Source of the DNA: Epiperipatus broadwayi
Taxonomy: Eukaryota > Onychophora > Udeonychophora > Euonychophora > Peripatidae
DNA length: 64,000 nucleotides
Reading direction: 5' to 3'
Assembly: GCA_028023455.1 (NCBI GenBank)
Contig: JAQFVV010000452.1
Span: 498,768 to 562,767, forward strand
In this document: in pieces, positions 12,206 to 25,090 of the stretch
How the letters are laid out: each line of letters opens with the position of its first letter
Position numbering within the stretch: the stretch's first letter is position 1
Program-made: the position numbers and the translations under genes
The notes under the pieces: generated by a model
The model's database searches: none
Seen by the model: the letters and a program-made list of their open reading frames with translations, nothing else
What the model was told of the DNA's origin: nothing

Positions 12206-12406
12206 GATTTCTAAGTTGATGACATTAATTGAATTAACATTATATTATGCATTCTTTATTTTCAATATAAGATGATTTTCCTCTTTTTACAAATGACAAT
12301 AACTAAAAAAAACGATTTTAAGTTAATGACATTAATTGAATTAACATTATATTATGCATTCTTTATTTTCAATATAAGATTATTTTTCCTCTTTTTACAA
12401 ATGACA
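12206..12406. repeat. Tandem duplication, two units of about 93 bp with a 108-bp period
   Basis: 12,206-12,298 and 12,314-12,406 share AGTTGATGACATTAATTGAA-type sequence through CTCTTTTTACAAATGACA with only a few differences. It is a simple two-copy tandem duplication of non-coding DNA. Confidence 0.8.
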
Positions 12407-13329
12407 CATTATTAATATTATTCATGTATGGACTATCTCTCTTTCCTAGTTAAAACAATAGTGAACTACTTTTAGGATTAAGTTTTGATGAATGCATAGA
12501 TAAGTATTTTGTTTAATCCTTGCATTTAAATAAGCTATAATCTCCTTGCATTATACATGTTCACACGACACATATTTGATGTCATACACAGCATTTGCTT
12601 TATTTAATTTAATTTAGATTTAAAATTATTAATGAATTTATTAAGATTGATTATTGATCTAAAACCAGCATTATAATCCTCCTTGATATATTTGTTTAGT
12701 ATCTTTCTGTGTAGGTTAAATGAGCAGCATTGAAAGCCAATGTTCTTCATTTATATTAAACTTTGCGTTTTATTTTAATTTATGATTCATTTCAGGAGAA
12801 TTAGATTTTAGAGAGCCAATGATAATTCAGATTTTCGTTTGTAGATAAATAAAAAAATAATTCTGAATTTTGAAATGGTTTTTTTAGATCTGTCTAAACT
12901 ATATAGATCTGTTAATAAGCTAAGCCAATAAATATTATTAAATAGCTTTTGTTGCAAAAGTAAATGAACATTAATTTTTATCACTTGATAAAAATTACTA
13001 GTAATTTAATTGCAATATCTGAAGGATGTTTAAAAGATTACCTGCAAGTCATTTAATATGTAAGATTGCATAAGTTAATTTGGAAGATAAAATTATCAGA
13101 ACAAATATTGGAAGTAAATTTTAATTATGTATAAAAATTATTTGGATGGCTTTTTTTAATGCTAATAAAATGAAGGTGTGGTGCATCAAACCAGTTGTGC
13201 ATAACCTTTTTGTAATTGTGATTTCCTTCTTTGGAAGAAAGTTTGATATGACCCATTATTTTTTTTTATTATGTCTAAATTATAAGTTGGAGTATATAAG
13301 AATATTTATAACAAAACAATAGTAAGTTT
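12407..13329. other. AT-rich DNA, nothing recognised
   Basis: No exon, repeat pair or transposon landmark was seen. Confidence 0.5.
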
Positions 13330-15050
13330 AATTAATATAGAAATTTATATTTTCTAATATTTTTACTGGACCCCTTCCCCTCCCAGGAGTTGTGATCAAT
13401 TCAGATTGCTCACCTCTGTATTAAACAATACATCAGAGATTAAGCAGATTATGGAATATAAAAAAAACTCAAGTAGTATAAAATATTTAGGTTTGCAAAT
13501 AATTAGATCTGTTTTTTAGAAAAGCTTTATCCAAAAAGGTGGAAACTCAATGTAGGAGATTGTGCTGGGGGGGGGGTCATCTGTCATCAGATTCAACCTC
13601 CTTCAGAAGCCTAAGTCACAAAATGGACTTGGGTTACACTCAACTTCCCTTTTTTTAATACAATGGGCTCACAATGTTCTAGTGAAGTTGTTTCATGAGG
13701 TTGACCCAATTGACTGACTTTCCCAAAAAAGATGACTATGGTAATCAAAAATATTGTGGACTCCAGTTCCCTTTTCAAGAAAAAGTTGCATTAGTGGAAA
13801 ATTTATGGGCTAACACATGCCGATGATTTGAAAGTTGAAACAGGGTCTTTCCATTGTAATTTTAAGGTTCACAAGACTGATGAAAAGATGAAAGCTGGTA
13901 TCCATACTGGTAGACTTTTTAATTAAAATTATCCTTTGGGATCTTCTTACCATGGCATTCCTCTGTCACAAGTGAGGGGATTGACCCCAATATATCTGAT
14001 GTGCAACAAAGCAGAAGTGACAGTTTCCCACATTTTAAAGAACAGTGAATCATGGAACAAATTACAGTTCCAGGCTCTACAAAAACCACAGACAAGGAAT
14101 GATCATTCTGGCAATGCACATTAACTTTGCCATCTGGTTGGTCAAAAACAAATTCAATTTTGAAAAAGGAATAGACTACTTCATTAAATGGCTCTTTTAT
14201 AACTTACTTAGTGAGGCCAGAGACTAGAACAAAAAACTTGCCAATCCTGGCTTGCATGGTACAAATTAATTTGGAAAAATTTCCCATCTTCTAGTTCCTT
14301 GCTACCAAAGACAATTAATAAAGGAGGAGACTGTGTCAAAATAAACTGAATGACTAAATTAGAACTATTGGAGATTTGGCCTCACCAATTTAATTTCAAT
14401 TAATCTTATGGACATGTAATCAAAATTAATAATTCTTTAACTCAGTTTTCTTTTAGTTGACCAGGATTACTTTTAAACTTTGTAAACAATGAATATCATC
14501 TTTTATTGAAGTATCTACAAAAGTTAATTCCAAACCCTATTGGGTATACACTAGGTGATTATGATGGGCAGATTGACAGTTTGCAGTCACTGCAGATCTG
14601 GACCCCTTAAATCGATATAAAATCATTCCTATTGGATTAACATTGGCCTGGCAAAATTATTAGTTCACCTTGTACTAGGACACCAAGGAACATGCTTGTT
14701 TTAATAACCAGTTAATTCAGTCCACTTTAGTTGACCTTGATTGCCTGTAAACTTTGTAACCATATATATTACCATATTGTTCATTTTTATGTTAATTAGA
14801 AAACTTAATTCCAATTTCTATTGAATGCATGCACTGTGATCTGGGTGGGCAGGTGGACATTTTGTAGTCTCTGTGCATCTGGTCACCTAAAATTAATGTG
14901 ATATTCAAATTGTCTCATTGTTGTTTTGTAAACTCATTCACTCAACCTTGTTATTGAAATATGAATAAAATTTGGGGGGAGGGGTTTGAAACAACAACAT
15001 TTGTAATCCATGTAACACTTTTTAATTAATAAAGTTTATTGTTGAAACTA
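13330..15050. repeat. Unidentified decayed repeat with an internal ~265-bp repetition
   Basis: The block has higher G+C and longer broken frames than its surroundings, including 62- and 60-codon overlapping frames around 13,936-14,227. It could be a fossil transposon, but no family motif was recognised. Its 3' part contains a degenerate tandem pair: 14,440-14,620 and 14,705-14,890 share TTTAGTTGACC, a TAAACTTTGTAA block, AATTCCAA...CTATTG, GGGCAG(A/G)T(T/G)GACA and CTG(C/T)...ATCTGG. It ends near CATTTGTAATCCATGTAAC at about 15,015. Two G runs (13,566 and 14,976) are unusual for the window. Confidence 0.4.
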
Positions 15051-17344
15051 AAATGCTAATAAACCTTTAGTAGTTACATTCACATTAAATAATAAATTTT
15101 TATTTCTTATAAGTTTTCAGGCATAAAGCCCTCGGAAAAGAAACATTTTAGGCTTTATGAATTTGAATTAGTTAGAAAGAGAAATATTAAAAATATAATG
15201 AATGTTTCATATGATTAATTATAAGAAATACATTATTGGACAATGAAATTTTTTTTTATTATAAAATAAAATGTAATATTAAGTCTACTAAAAATAACAG
15301 ATATTGGATTTCAATGCTGTTCATTTGCTCTACCTAAAAGAATAACAGACTAATATATCAAAGAGAATATAATGTTGACATTACATCACCAATAGTTAAT
15401 TAATAATTTTAAAGATAAATTAAATCTTATGGATTAGGGAATGAGAGATTATATACAACAGAGAGACAAGAGCTAATTTAAATGCAAAAATTAAAGCAAC
15501 CCATTCATTTATAAAATTAGTAAAAATTTAGTCTTAAAAATAGTTCAAGGATGCTTATTATGAAAGGAAAATAAAACAGACCAAATATTTCATTTAAATA
15601 ATACTCACTTATGAAAAGGTAACTTTCAAAGGTAAAACATACAATTTAATAATCAATATAAAGGGGCATCAAATTATATTAGTTAACTAGAAAACTAGCT
15701 GCAGGCAAGTAGATATCAACTATTGTGTATTACTTTTTATATTATAAACAAATAAGATTATGCAAAAAAATATACAACATAAAACATAATCTTCAATTAA
15801 AAATATTTTCAGACGAAGGAATTGTTTTAAAATAGGTTGAAAAACAAAAAAAATATGGCGTGTCTGCTGAATAATTGAGAAAGAACTGAAAATGTCAGAA
15901 TAAAAGTCCATCCATACTTTATTAACTACAAAATCTTTTAATTAAGTGATTATGTTAAACGATGAAATGTTCTTGGAAAAGTAAGAGACATATTATAAGC
16001 TAGTATAAGAGCTTTAAGATTAATAAATATTATACAAAGGTTCTTCCTCTTTTTCAATTATCTATTTTCACATTGACAAGAAATTAAATTAAGTTTAGTA
16101 CAATCAACCTATTTATATACTGAATATATAAAACTTAGTTAGGTGGAGACAAAAGTGAATTTAAAATTGATAAAAAAATATTAACAAATCTGATATTCTG
16201 CCAAGATAATATTTGCTGCTGCAAATGGAAAAGAAAATATACTGTATTATTACTTTTGAAAAAAAAAATGTAATTACGACTACAAATAGTTTGTGATGAA
16301 AATTCAAATCATTAATAGGTTTGTTCTTTTAATTAGCTACAGATATACTAAACAAAAATATTCATCATAAACTGATAATGAATTGTTGAAATAAATATTT
16401 TTTTTTCAACACTATGGTATATTTTATAACTCTATGATTATAAAATGTAGACACTAAATTAAAAAAAATAATGTAATGAAGATTTTGAACTGCAATTCAG
16501 AAAAAAACTTCTGAGAATGGCATTTACAACAATTAATATTAAAAAAATGGTTAGTGATAGATTAGATATGACTTATTTTAAGACAATAAACAATGTGGAT
16601 GTGTTTTATATTTGCATATAATAAGACATAAGTCATTCATTAAGGAGGGCATTGATAATAAAAGATGATTCTAATTAGTAGCATTTAAATCGATTTTATC
16701 TTTACAATAGAAATGGTTGCGCCAAAGAAGAATCTATAAAAGTAAACAGAAATTATATAATTGTTTCACTATTTATATATTAATTAATAAGAGATTAACA
16801 TAGTCTTGCCCAATCTATAATATTACCATTATATTGAAAATAGTTTTAAAAAAATCATAACAAAATCATTTAGCATGATATGTTTATTTTTCCCAGGAAT
16901 CCTGCAGAGGATAAAATACTGAGACTTTTTTTTTTTTAGTAAAGCAAACCAATTAGAATAGCAAAAATAAAATGAAAAAAAACAAACAAAAACAAAGCAA
17001 AAATATTAGAATGATACGTTTCTAAAACGTTCAATTTTATAATAATCAAAAAAGCAAGTCATATATAACGTTCAATTTTATATTTAATAATATAACTCAT
17101 ATCTTTTAGTTTGAATACGGAAAATAGATTGTAAGTTGCAAAAAAAAAAATAATATTACAAATAGTGCTTAGACATGTTAGGAATAAGTATAAAATGTTA
17201 AAGCACTGTTTAATAATACCGGTGTATTTACCGTGTTATTCTTTATATCTCTGGGTTAAATTGTGTGTAATTAACTACCTTATCCATAATAACCCATTGC
17301 CGCATATTTACCTTGAAATTGTTAATAGGTAGTAAGGGAGTATA
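15051..17344. other. AT-rich DNA, nothing recognised
   Basis: The sequence is rich in A/T homopolymers. No exon, RNA gene, repeat pair or transposon motif was recognised over about 2.3 kb. Confidence 0.5.
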
Positions 17345-18598
17345 TATTTTTCAGGTCTTTTTTTTGCGGATGATATATTTTTATGTGCAGAAAGAAGAAA
17401 AGATATAGAAGTTATGCTGAGGACATGTGCAAGGGTAGGTAAAGAGATGGGGATTAAATTTAGTGAAGAAAAATCAAATATAATGATGGTTAATACTGGG
17501 GAAAGAGATGATGTAGAATTTTTATTGGGAGATATTAAGTTAAGTGTGGTGAATAGATATAGTTATTTGGGAATTATTTTAAGTAATCAAAAAAATTATT
17601 TGGATGAATGGGAGAAAAAATTGATAAATGAAGCAAAGAAAAGAAAGGGATTGATAAAGAAATTAACAGTGTTTTCATATAATAAATATGATGTAGTTAG
17701 AATTATATGGAAAAGAATTGCAGTAGTAGGGTTAACATATGGTAATGATGCATTATATGTTAGTAAAGGAGGTATTAAATTACTTAGAAAAAGTTCAAAG
17801 GAAAGTAGGAAGACATGCATTGGATGCAGATGTATGGACAGCAAGGAGGCAATTCAAGGAGAAATGGGCTGGTCAAGTTTTCATATGAGAGATGCAAAAA
17901 GTAAAATGAAAATGTTTGGTAGATTGCAGTTTATGGATAATAAAAGAATAGCCAAAATAGTATTTAATTGGGTTATGAGTAAAGGGCAGGTAACAAGATG
18001 GGTGAGAAAGGTAATGCGGTATGCAAAAGATTTGGATAAAAAATGTATATCAGTATATTTGTACAAAAGATGGGATGATTGTGTTAAGATGATTGTTGAG
18101 TGTTGTAGTAGTAGTAAGGAATGGGATAAAAGAATAGATTTATTAATAAAGAATAGGGAGTTAGAGAGATGGAGAAATAGTATGGAGAATAAAAAGGTTT
18201 TAAATAAATATAGAAATAAACAAAATATTAGGTGTGAGTTAATATATGATAATAGTAAGAAAAGTAGTTTATTATTTAAGGCTCGAATGGGATCTTTAGC
18301 TACAAGAGAATATACGTGTAAATGGAAAAATATGGGTGATTTATTTTGTAAATTATGTAAGGAAGGAATAGAAAATATTAGTCATTTGTTAATTGAATGT
18401 AAATGCTTGAAAACAGAAATGGTACATATAATGAAGTTATGGAAGAATAAATATGAAAAAAGTGATTATATAGAAAGTGGATTGTTGATTTTTATGTTGG
18501 GTTTGGAAAAAGATAAAGGGGATTTAGATATAAAGGTTATAGAGTTGACAAATATTATGTTGTGGAAATGGAATGGAACAGAATATGGGAAAATTTAG
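17345..18598 (+). CDS. 5'-truncated LINE reverse transcriptase, C-terminal part, open frame
   Basis: A continuous frame of about 410 codons enters just before motif C (GLFFADDIFLCAERRKD, around 17,354-17,404, read in frame upstream of the first ATG at 17,414). The catalytic Asp pair is at 17,369-17,374. The later EKSNIMMVN and RYSYLGIIL blocks (residues 19-27 and 48-56 from the ATG) are the usual motifs D/E. The following LTYGNDALYV and IQGEMGWSSF are typical of the thumb and linker. A C-terminal zinc knuckle CKLCKEGIENISHLLIEC (Cys312, Cys315, His324, Cys329) is of the C-X2-C-X8-H-X4-C kind found in many LINE ORF2 proteins. Everything upstream of motif C is missing, as expected for 5'-truncated target-primed insertion. 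No stop codons interrupt it, so the insertion is fairly young. The clade is not assigned. Confidence 0.85.
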   Translation, partial: YFSGLFFADDIFLCAERRKDIEVMLRTCARVGKEMGIKFSEEKSNIMMVNTGERDDVEFLLGDIKLSVVNRYSYLGIILSNQKNYLDEWEKKLINEAKKRKGLIKKLTVFSYNKYDVVRIIWKRIAVVGLTYGNDALYVSKGGIKLLRKSSKESRKTCIGCRCMDSKEAIQGEMGWSSFHMRDAKSKMKMFGRLQFMDNKRIAKIVFNWVMSKGQVTRWVRKVMRYAKDLDKKCISVYLYKRWDDCVKMIVECCSSSKEWDKRIDLLIKNRELERWRNSMENKKVLNKYRNKQNIRCELIYDNSKKSSLLFKARMGSLATREYTCKWKNMGDLFCKLCKEGIENISHLLIECKCLKTEMVHIMKLWKNKYEKSDYIESGLLIFMLGLEKDKGDLDIKVIELTNIMLWKWNGTEYGKI

Positions 18599-18715
18599 AG
18601 TGGGGAATGGAAAATAAAGTGGCTAACAGGTTTATCTGGGTATAATAGCGAGGTAGTCTTGACTTCGTTTAAGGAGAAGCCACAATACATCACATCATAT
18701 ATATATACTTAAAAT
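18599..18715 (+). mobile_element. Probable 3' UTR of the 17.3-18.6 kb LINE
   Basis: After the stop the sequence is G-richer than the surroundings (GTGGGGAATGGAAAATAAAG, then GCGAGGTAGTCTTGACTTCG). It ends in a TA-rich tail with AAAATAAAATAAA, plausibly the poly(A)-like end. No target site duplication could be fixed by eye. Confidence 0.5.
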
Positions 18716-19739
18716 AAAATAAAGGCAAATGAATTACGGGCCGGGCTATTCACTGAGTACAATTAATAGAGCAAATACAATTAATTAAGATTTTCCGCAT
18801 TCTTAAACATATAAAAATTGAAGAATGAAGTACACATTTTTTTATTATAAATTTTTTAATGCGCAGCCTTATGTAAATTTAAAAGTACACACACGCTTTT
18901 ATGTAAATGATATTGATTTGTTCTAGAAAGTTGATGTCTGAAAATAATAAATACGGAATAAAAAATAATAAAAATTAACTAATTATTAATAATAACATAA
19001 TATTTTTAAAAAACCCAATCTATTCTTTTTTTAAAAGAATATTTAGTTTTAAAAAGAAAACAACTTTCTTGAAGCACCACATTATGATACGGTCCCTTTT
19101 GTCAATTTCCTTGAGCTTATAAAAGCAATAGATAAGTAACTTTTGAACTGAAGATGAGGCTAACAAAAACAGCGTACGCGAGAGGAACAGAACCATATAA
19201 AGAGGAGAATAAGACAGTGTTACAAGGTTATAGAAGATATGTGCACTCAAGAATAAAACAGGATAATGGCCATTGAATAATGACAACGAGAATTTAAGAG
19301 CTAGCGTCAGAACGGCTCCTTTTAGAAAGAGCTTCACAAATAATACTCATACAATTTGTTTTGAAACTTTAATTTTTTTCTTCTGCTTAACAAGAGATTT
19401 AAGACATAAGAATATTAAAAAAAGTAATAAATTCTATATTTATGTTTTGAAATAAAATTTAAGAAAACTAAATCACTCTTTTAAGAAATATAACTACATA
19501 TAAGTATGTCTACAATGAAGAGAATTAGCAACATTTCTGATTAACTCAAATAAAACAGTGTATTAGGAGTTTAAAATGGATGCTTTCGATTATTCTTTAC
19601 GCACACATATATATAACATAATCCTTTATATATAAACAGGTTTTTACTAAAATTATATATAATACGTTTTTTTTCTTTTTTCTGCTACTCTTTTTCAGTA
19701 TATATAAATTTATTTTGTAATTTACCATATTTATTTTTA
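18716..19739. other. AT-rich DNA, nothing recognised
   Basis: The 105-codon minus-strand frame at 19,020-19,337 looks like chance: hydrophobic, lysine-rich at its end and without family motifs. No repeat pair was seen. Confidence 0.5.
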
Positions 19740-20105
19740 ATTTAATACACTGTCAGGTTTACACATACTTGCACATATATAATGTAATATATAAGGAATT
19801 CGAATTCAGACTTTCACACAACCCTCAAATCTCCATGCCATCTCATATTGCTAATCTACCTGATCACACACATGTTGAAAAGATAAATAATCACCAATAT
19901 ACATATTTCATGCTAAACCAGCAATCATCAGTTGGTTCAGATTACTGTGTCCATATATATATATAATCAGTGATCAGCTTTATATTAAGATAACCAATCT
20001 TGATACTTTAATGGACAGGCTTCAAACTACTCCAACCCACACTCTTCAGCCGTCCATTTCATTGAAAATCTGGTGATGGAACGTTCGAAGCCCACATTAG
20101 CTCTA
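19740..20105 (-). repeat. Repeat family B, copy 2, with hammerhead-like sequence
   Basis: This ~360-bp interspersed repeat shares CAGACTTTCA, AAAGATAAATAATC, CCAATATACATATTTCATGC, AACCAGCAATCATCAGTTGG and ACTTTAATGGACAGGCT with copies at 27.9 and 30.2 kb. It also shares sequence, in opposite orientation, with the copy at 51.6-51.95 kb. Open frames across it (65 codons at 19,769) are not conserved between copies, so it is non-coding. The strand given is that of the hammerhead. Confidence 0.75.
19882..19944 (-). ncRNA. Type I hammerhead ribozyme candidate (family B copy 2)
   Basis: The minus strand reads GTAATC-TGAA-CCAA, then CTGATGA, then a stem TGCT/AGCA closed by a T-T mismatch, then GAAA, then TATGTA, TA (cleavage site) and TTGG-T-GATTAT. 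Both conserved boxes (CUGAUGA and GAAA) are intact. CCAA pairs with TTGG and GTAATC with GATTAT, giving a stem I with an internal loop. Stem III is only three base pairs with a two-base loop. Such forms usually work as dimers. Activity is inferred, not shown. Confidence 0.6.
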
Positions 20106-21997
20106 GAACTAACTCATTTTCATAAATAGTTAAATGATTCATAATCATTCTTTTATAATTTAAAAATTATTATATTTCATCTATTCTTAGTTATAGAATT
20201 TAAATTTGATTCATATCAACTATTCAATTCTTTCGCCCAAATAGCCCGATTTATATTTTCTAAAAATTGCGATTAACTTCATTTTTATTTTTCAAGCATA
20301 TAGTTATGAATATTAAACAAAAATGTGTTTTTACTTTCTTACCAAGGTTGAAAAATTGTATATTAAAAATAGTAAAATAATATTAATCACAATTTTAATC
20401 AAGTTAAAACATAACATCATATCTATTTTACATATCCATAGACATTGGCCAAGTAAAATTTAAAACTCCTTTTTCCAAATTTTAATCAAACTTGGAATAA
20501 TTTTTAGGTATTTTTATCTTTGCTATATTCAACATTGTCAACTATTTCAATATTAGGTGATAAATGAGTGTTTAAAAACGCGTTTGAAAAATCTGTGAAT
20601 AACTCTTTTTCTTTCGCTGATGTATAAACTTTTATCTTGCTATGGCATATTTAAAGATTGGTTTACCTTTTATCTAGATATCTACAAAAATATATCTAAT
20701 AATACATTTTATTTTTCACAAAATTGAGAAGGGATGTAAATGTACTACCATATCAATTTTTTTAATAAACACGTTATATATATATATATATATATAATAT
20801 AACTCTGTTATCTATAGATATATTTACGGCTTTAGTTATCTATTATTCTAATAATGATTTTGTTGTATCACCAATTTTTCCTTTTCCTGTTCACAATTTA
20901 TCAAATCTATGTTTATTTTATAATTACCACCAGTGCTCATCAAAAGCTTATTTTGTTTATAAAAACTATATCCTTTACTACTATTACTATTTTTGAGTAA
21001 TTCATCTATTAAATGGTGAACATAAATACTTTTATTTACCATTATGTTCACCATTTAATACAGAAATCATATGATATAATGATGTAGGATTTTAAACCAG
21101 ATATGCTTTACTGGAAAATAATTATTTTTCATTTGTAATGTTATACATTTAAGAAGCATTAGTTTTAAGTATACTATTATTTTGATTTTTGCTTAATTAA
21201 CTCAAATGCTTAATTAATAGTGAGGCTTAAAATAATTATTTCATTCTTTTTTTTTTATCAAATTTTCTTTCTACCTAATTTAAAATTTAAAATTTATTTT
21301 TCTGTAATTCAAATAAGGCTTAAAATTATTGTTAATTAAGAGAGGATATTATTTTATTTACTTTAATACCTTATAAAAATGATGCAAATTAAAAATTACT
21401 ACTGTCAATAATGTTTGAATTTTCGGTAAAATAGAGGAGATAGACATACCAGTCACATACATTATCAGTCTCCTGATGAAAATAATAAATATATTGGTGG
21501 TATTTCACAATGCAAAGGCATTATTATTAGTTTTAAATAAAAAAAACTTTTCTCATCTCATCTCAAATAAATCTGTGACATACTAAATGACTTGTGAGAC
21601 AAATGCCTTTATCTCCAATTTTTTACAACATTGTTTATTTTTCTCATTTTCATAATGCATTTCATGTATATTTCAATTTACTAATAAATATGCTTTTCTA
21701 TATGTGTTGCTTTCTCTTCATCAGTCTGAGTATATTTAAATTAGAATAGATTAGAAAAAAAACAACAGAATATTGTTGCAACCTTATTATAGTTATTGGA
21801 TTTACGTATTCTACCTCAAATGACAGGTTTGTTATTTCTCTTTACTCAATAAGAAATGGATATAATTATTTTTATTTGATTAATAGTCTAATTTCCAACT
21901 GTTTATTTGAATATCAACCAAATCATAATTTCTTTTCCTCATTTTATCTACAAGATACTTTTCTCTAACCAATTCTATCTCCTTTTATCTCTCTATC
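20106..21997. other. AT-rich DNA, nothing recognised
   Basis: Contains a short (TA)n at about 20,776-20,796. A 68-codon minus-strand frame at 20,848-21,054 matches nothing I know and is probably chance. Confidence 0.45.
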
Positions 21998-22964
21998 AAT
22001 TTAAGTAGTATTTTTCTACCTCATAATTATGTTGTAGATAAAATTTATTTAATTAATAAATAAAATGTCGAAAAGAGATGGATAATGCTAAATACATATA
22101 TATCAAATATATATCGTTATCAAAATTTATTTGAAATTTTTAATACTTTTGGTATACTTATGGAGGTGGAAAACAAAAAATAAGATATGCTTCATTGTAA
22201 AAAAATAATTTAAGTAAAGAATGTAAAAAAAATAATATATTGAAAGCATTTGCTACCCATAAGAATGTAAGAAATTTTATAAATTGAATAAACTCAGATA
22301 AGAAAATTAAACCTGTAGCCAAAACAAGAAAAGAAAATATTTTCTTGCTGGATGGCTGTTATAAATGTTCCAAAAATTAGAACTAAAATATAAAAGTTTT
22401 AATATGGAAATGCCAAGTGAAAGAAGGAGGGAGGGAAGGTATGTGGAATGACATAAAAAGTGATGTTTTCAAAAGTTATTAATCTTCTCTTTTACCTTAT
22501 TTTAAGAAGCTTAATGATGTTTTCTGGTGAGATCAATGATGATTCCCCTGGGAGAATGTTGTTCCAATGACTGTTTCTACATCTGTGTGAATGTAATACC
22601 ATATCCAGTGCCCAAAAAGAACAAAGAACAAACAGTGAGCTAGTTGGAGAATTGTGTCAATGTGCAGTGCAGATTAAAATTAATAACTTGCACATAATAA
22701 CATATTACTGTTAAGAGCACAACCTTGTTCCAGTGAAGGATTTGAAAGCAAGCCAAATAAATGCATGAGCTTATGTCATACAACCTTCATCATGTGCATC
22801 AGACATTGTCAAAGAAAGAAGAACTCAATTTTAGGACTGGATAAATATAAACTATCTATAACATTAAATTAAACTTATTATTTTTTTAAAATAAGACAGT
22901 CAGTTCAATACTTTACAAACAATGAAGTATATCATGTAAATAAGTTTCATCTTATATGTACTTT

Positions 22965-23042
<78 letters not shown>

Positions 23043-23922
23043 TTATATATATATATATATATCATGTACTTGCTATTTATTATTATTTAATCATTATACA
23101 GTTCAGTAGAATAAGATTCAATCTATCCTTCAAGGTAGATTAAAAGATAGTTATTTTATAATATTGTGAGTAGTAAAGATTTTTTATAGATTCATTAGTT
23201 TTTTTAAATAAGTTCTGTTGGAGAGAGCTTTGTTATTAATAGTTAATACTATTTGATATGTACATCCAGGCCATCTTTTTTCACAACAGGGTTAAATCAT
23301 TAAATCTCTACATATAAATTAATTAGTTTTGCTAACACATGTCTTGGTGTTGTCTTACATTGATTAATATATAATATTTTACCCTTTTTATATCACTGAT
23401 TCAATATCATTCTGTACAGTTTGCATATACCTTTCAGGAATGTTATAATATATCATGCTGCGTATAATGTTTATTTAGAGTTGAACTTAGATTTTGTAAT
23501 AATTGATTGTAAGAGGCATTAAGTAGTGAAAGGGAGAATTTGTGTAGGGATTTAAAAATTTGGATCAAATCACATCATTAGATTATATTAAAAGTTAGAA
23601 TTAATAAAAGTTTTTTTAACTAATATTTATGTATTAATTAACATTAATTATTATTTAATTAAATTTATCAACATAGCATTATTCCTCTATAATTAGTAGT
23701 TCATTGCATTTAAAAAAAAATAATAAGAATTATTGTGTTGTGGGTGTTAGGGTATGTAAATAATTAATTTATTGTAATGTATATTATTGCCAGTAAAAAT
23801 AAATTAATACAAGCTCTTTTAAAATGGTTAATGAGACTTTTTCTTGAGTCTGGTTTCAGGCTTTGATCTGATAGTGCTCATTAGTGATCACAAGTTATAT
23901 ACATATCAACTAGTACCATTAC
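21998..23922 (+). repeat. 5' LTR of the 22.0-27.0 kb element
   Basis: Aligns with 25,102-27,048 over its whole length, for example AATTTATTTAATTAATAAAT near the left end, AGTGAAAGAAGGAGGGAGGG in the middle and TTGAGTCTGGTTTCAGG near the right end. It carries its own expanded TA microsatellite at 22,971-23,062, which the other LTR lacks. The left boundary is uncertain by a few bases. Confidence 0.7.
22971..23062. repeat. (TA)n microsatellite, about 90 bp
   Basis: Nearly pure TA dinucleotides with one T-rich interruption at 23,040-23,044. The matching place in the other LTR is only T-rich, so the tract expanded after insertion. Confidence 0.95.
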
Positions 23923-23948
23923 TTATTATGAAGGTTTAAGATAGAAAA

Positions 23949-23967
23949 TGGCATGCAACATGGGGTC
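23949..23967 (+). other. Possible primer binding site (tRNA-Lys-like)
   Basis: TGGCATGCAACATGGGGTC matches most positions of the tRNA-Lys-type site, with transitions that would follow from decay. Its distance of 26 bases from the LTR end is longer than usual, so this is tentative. Confidence 0.35.
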
Positions 23968-24318
23968 TTAAACATAAACCATCCTGCGAGAAGAAGGGGA
24001 GAGAGTAGTCTTCAGCATTTGTAAATCAGTTGTGAGGATTAGATAGGATCCAGGGATAAATTCAAGATAGTTTAGAAAAGTTCATTGACAAAAAAACAAC
24101 AACCTGATTATAGAAAATAGAATCAAAATTAGAATATTTAAATGAGGTAAGGAAGAGAGTCCGCTTGAACACTTAGAAAGCATAAAATATTGTTTTTGTT
24201 TTTATAAATTAACAGAGAAGGAGAAGATAAGTATTACAAGCAACTATTTGGAGGAAGCACCACAAGACTGGTGGAAAGCAATATACCACAGTCCAGAATT
24301 TTTGTGCAGTATAGGATG

Positions 24319-24322
<4 letters not shown>

Positions 24323-24411
<89 letters not shown>
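24323..24411. repeat. (TA)n microsatellite, about 89 bp
   Basis: Pure TA dinucleotide run inside the element's interior. It creates meaningless repeated Tyr-Ile reading frames on both strands. Confidence 0.95.
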
Positions 24412-24413
<2 letters not shown>

Positions 24414-24511
24414 ACATACACTGAAACAAGAAGGTATTTTGAGAATTGTAGAAAATTACATATACAAAAAGAAGGAAGGATAACTAGGTGGAGAAGTAAC
24501 AAATTAAACAA

Positions 24512-25080
24512 ATGTTCACATCTATTAGAAACCCACAGTCTAAGTCCTGTGAGAGGGTAATGAAGGAATTAGGCTCATTATTTCAAATACAGATGAATAA
24601 AAACCCTAATCAATGGTTTATTGTGTTACTTAGGATTATAAACATGATGAACTGGATTCACCAAAAAATTCATTCGATTAATTCCAGAACAATTACATTA
24701 TGGGAGATTAGTTTCCCTGCTCCTTAAATATAAAGTACCCATTCATCTGGATACTGAAAATATATATTCAGATAGGGAAGCTTCTAGGAGTAGACTGAAA
24801 AAGAGAGCTGAAATTCATAAGAAGAGGAATCAGCAAGTAAGTATGCCTTTCCAAATAGGTGATTTTGTGTTCATTATGACTCAATTTGTAAATCTAGTTT
24901 AAATTAATATAATTTTTTTTTCACCCTGTATGAAGGACCCTATCAAATTATTCACAATTGGGAGCCAAATGCTTTTATATTATATGAAAAGAAAGGGATA
25001 ATGGGTTCATAAAATGTCCAAAGTTTAAAGTCTTTCAAAAGAATAGATTAGACTGGAGAATGGGGAGTTAAGATGCTTTT
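24512..25080 (+). pseudogene. Fossil Ty3/gypsy-type integrase, C-terminal part
   Basis: The first frame reads FTSIRNPQSKSCERVMKEL, matching the 'YHPQSNPxERVxxxL' end of the integrase core. WIHQKIHS follows. After a frameshift come EASRSRLKKRAEIHKKRNQQ and FQIGDFVFIM, then YEGPYQIIHNWEPNAFIL, the usual 'F.VGDLV' and 'F.GPY.I....NA..L' C-terminal domain. The acidic core residues upstream are lost and stops are present, so there is no activity. Placement directly before the polypurine tract and 3' LTR is the normal pol-end order. Confidence 0.75.
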
Positions 25081-25090
25081 TTATTTTTCC

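Noticed and set aside
20848-21054. 68-codon minus frame as a possible host exon
   Set aside because: No family match and no convincing splice sites.
24209-24511. 100-codon minus frame and similar frames at 51,787-52,176 and 38,259-38,459
   Set aside because: They are produced by TA microsatellites translating as Tyr-Ile repeats.
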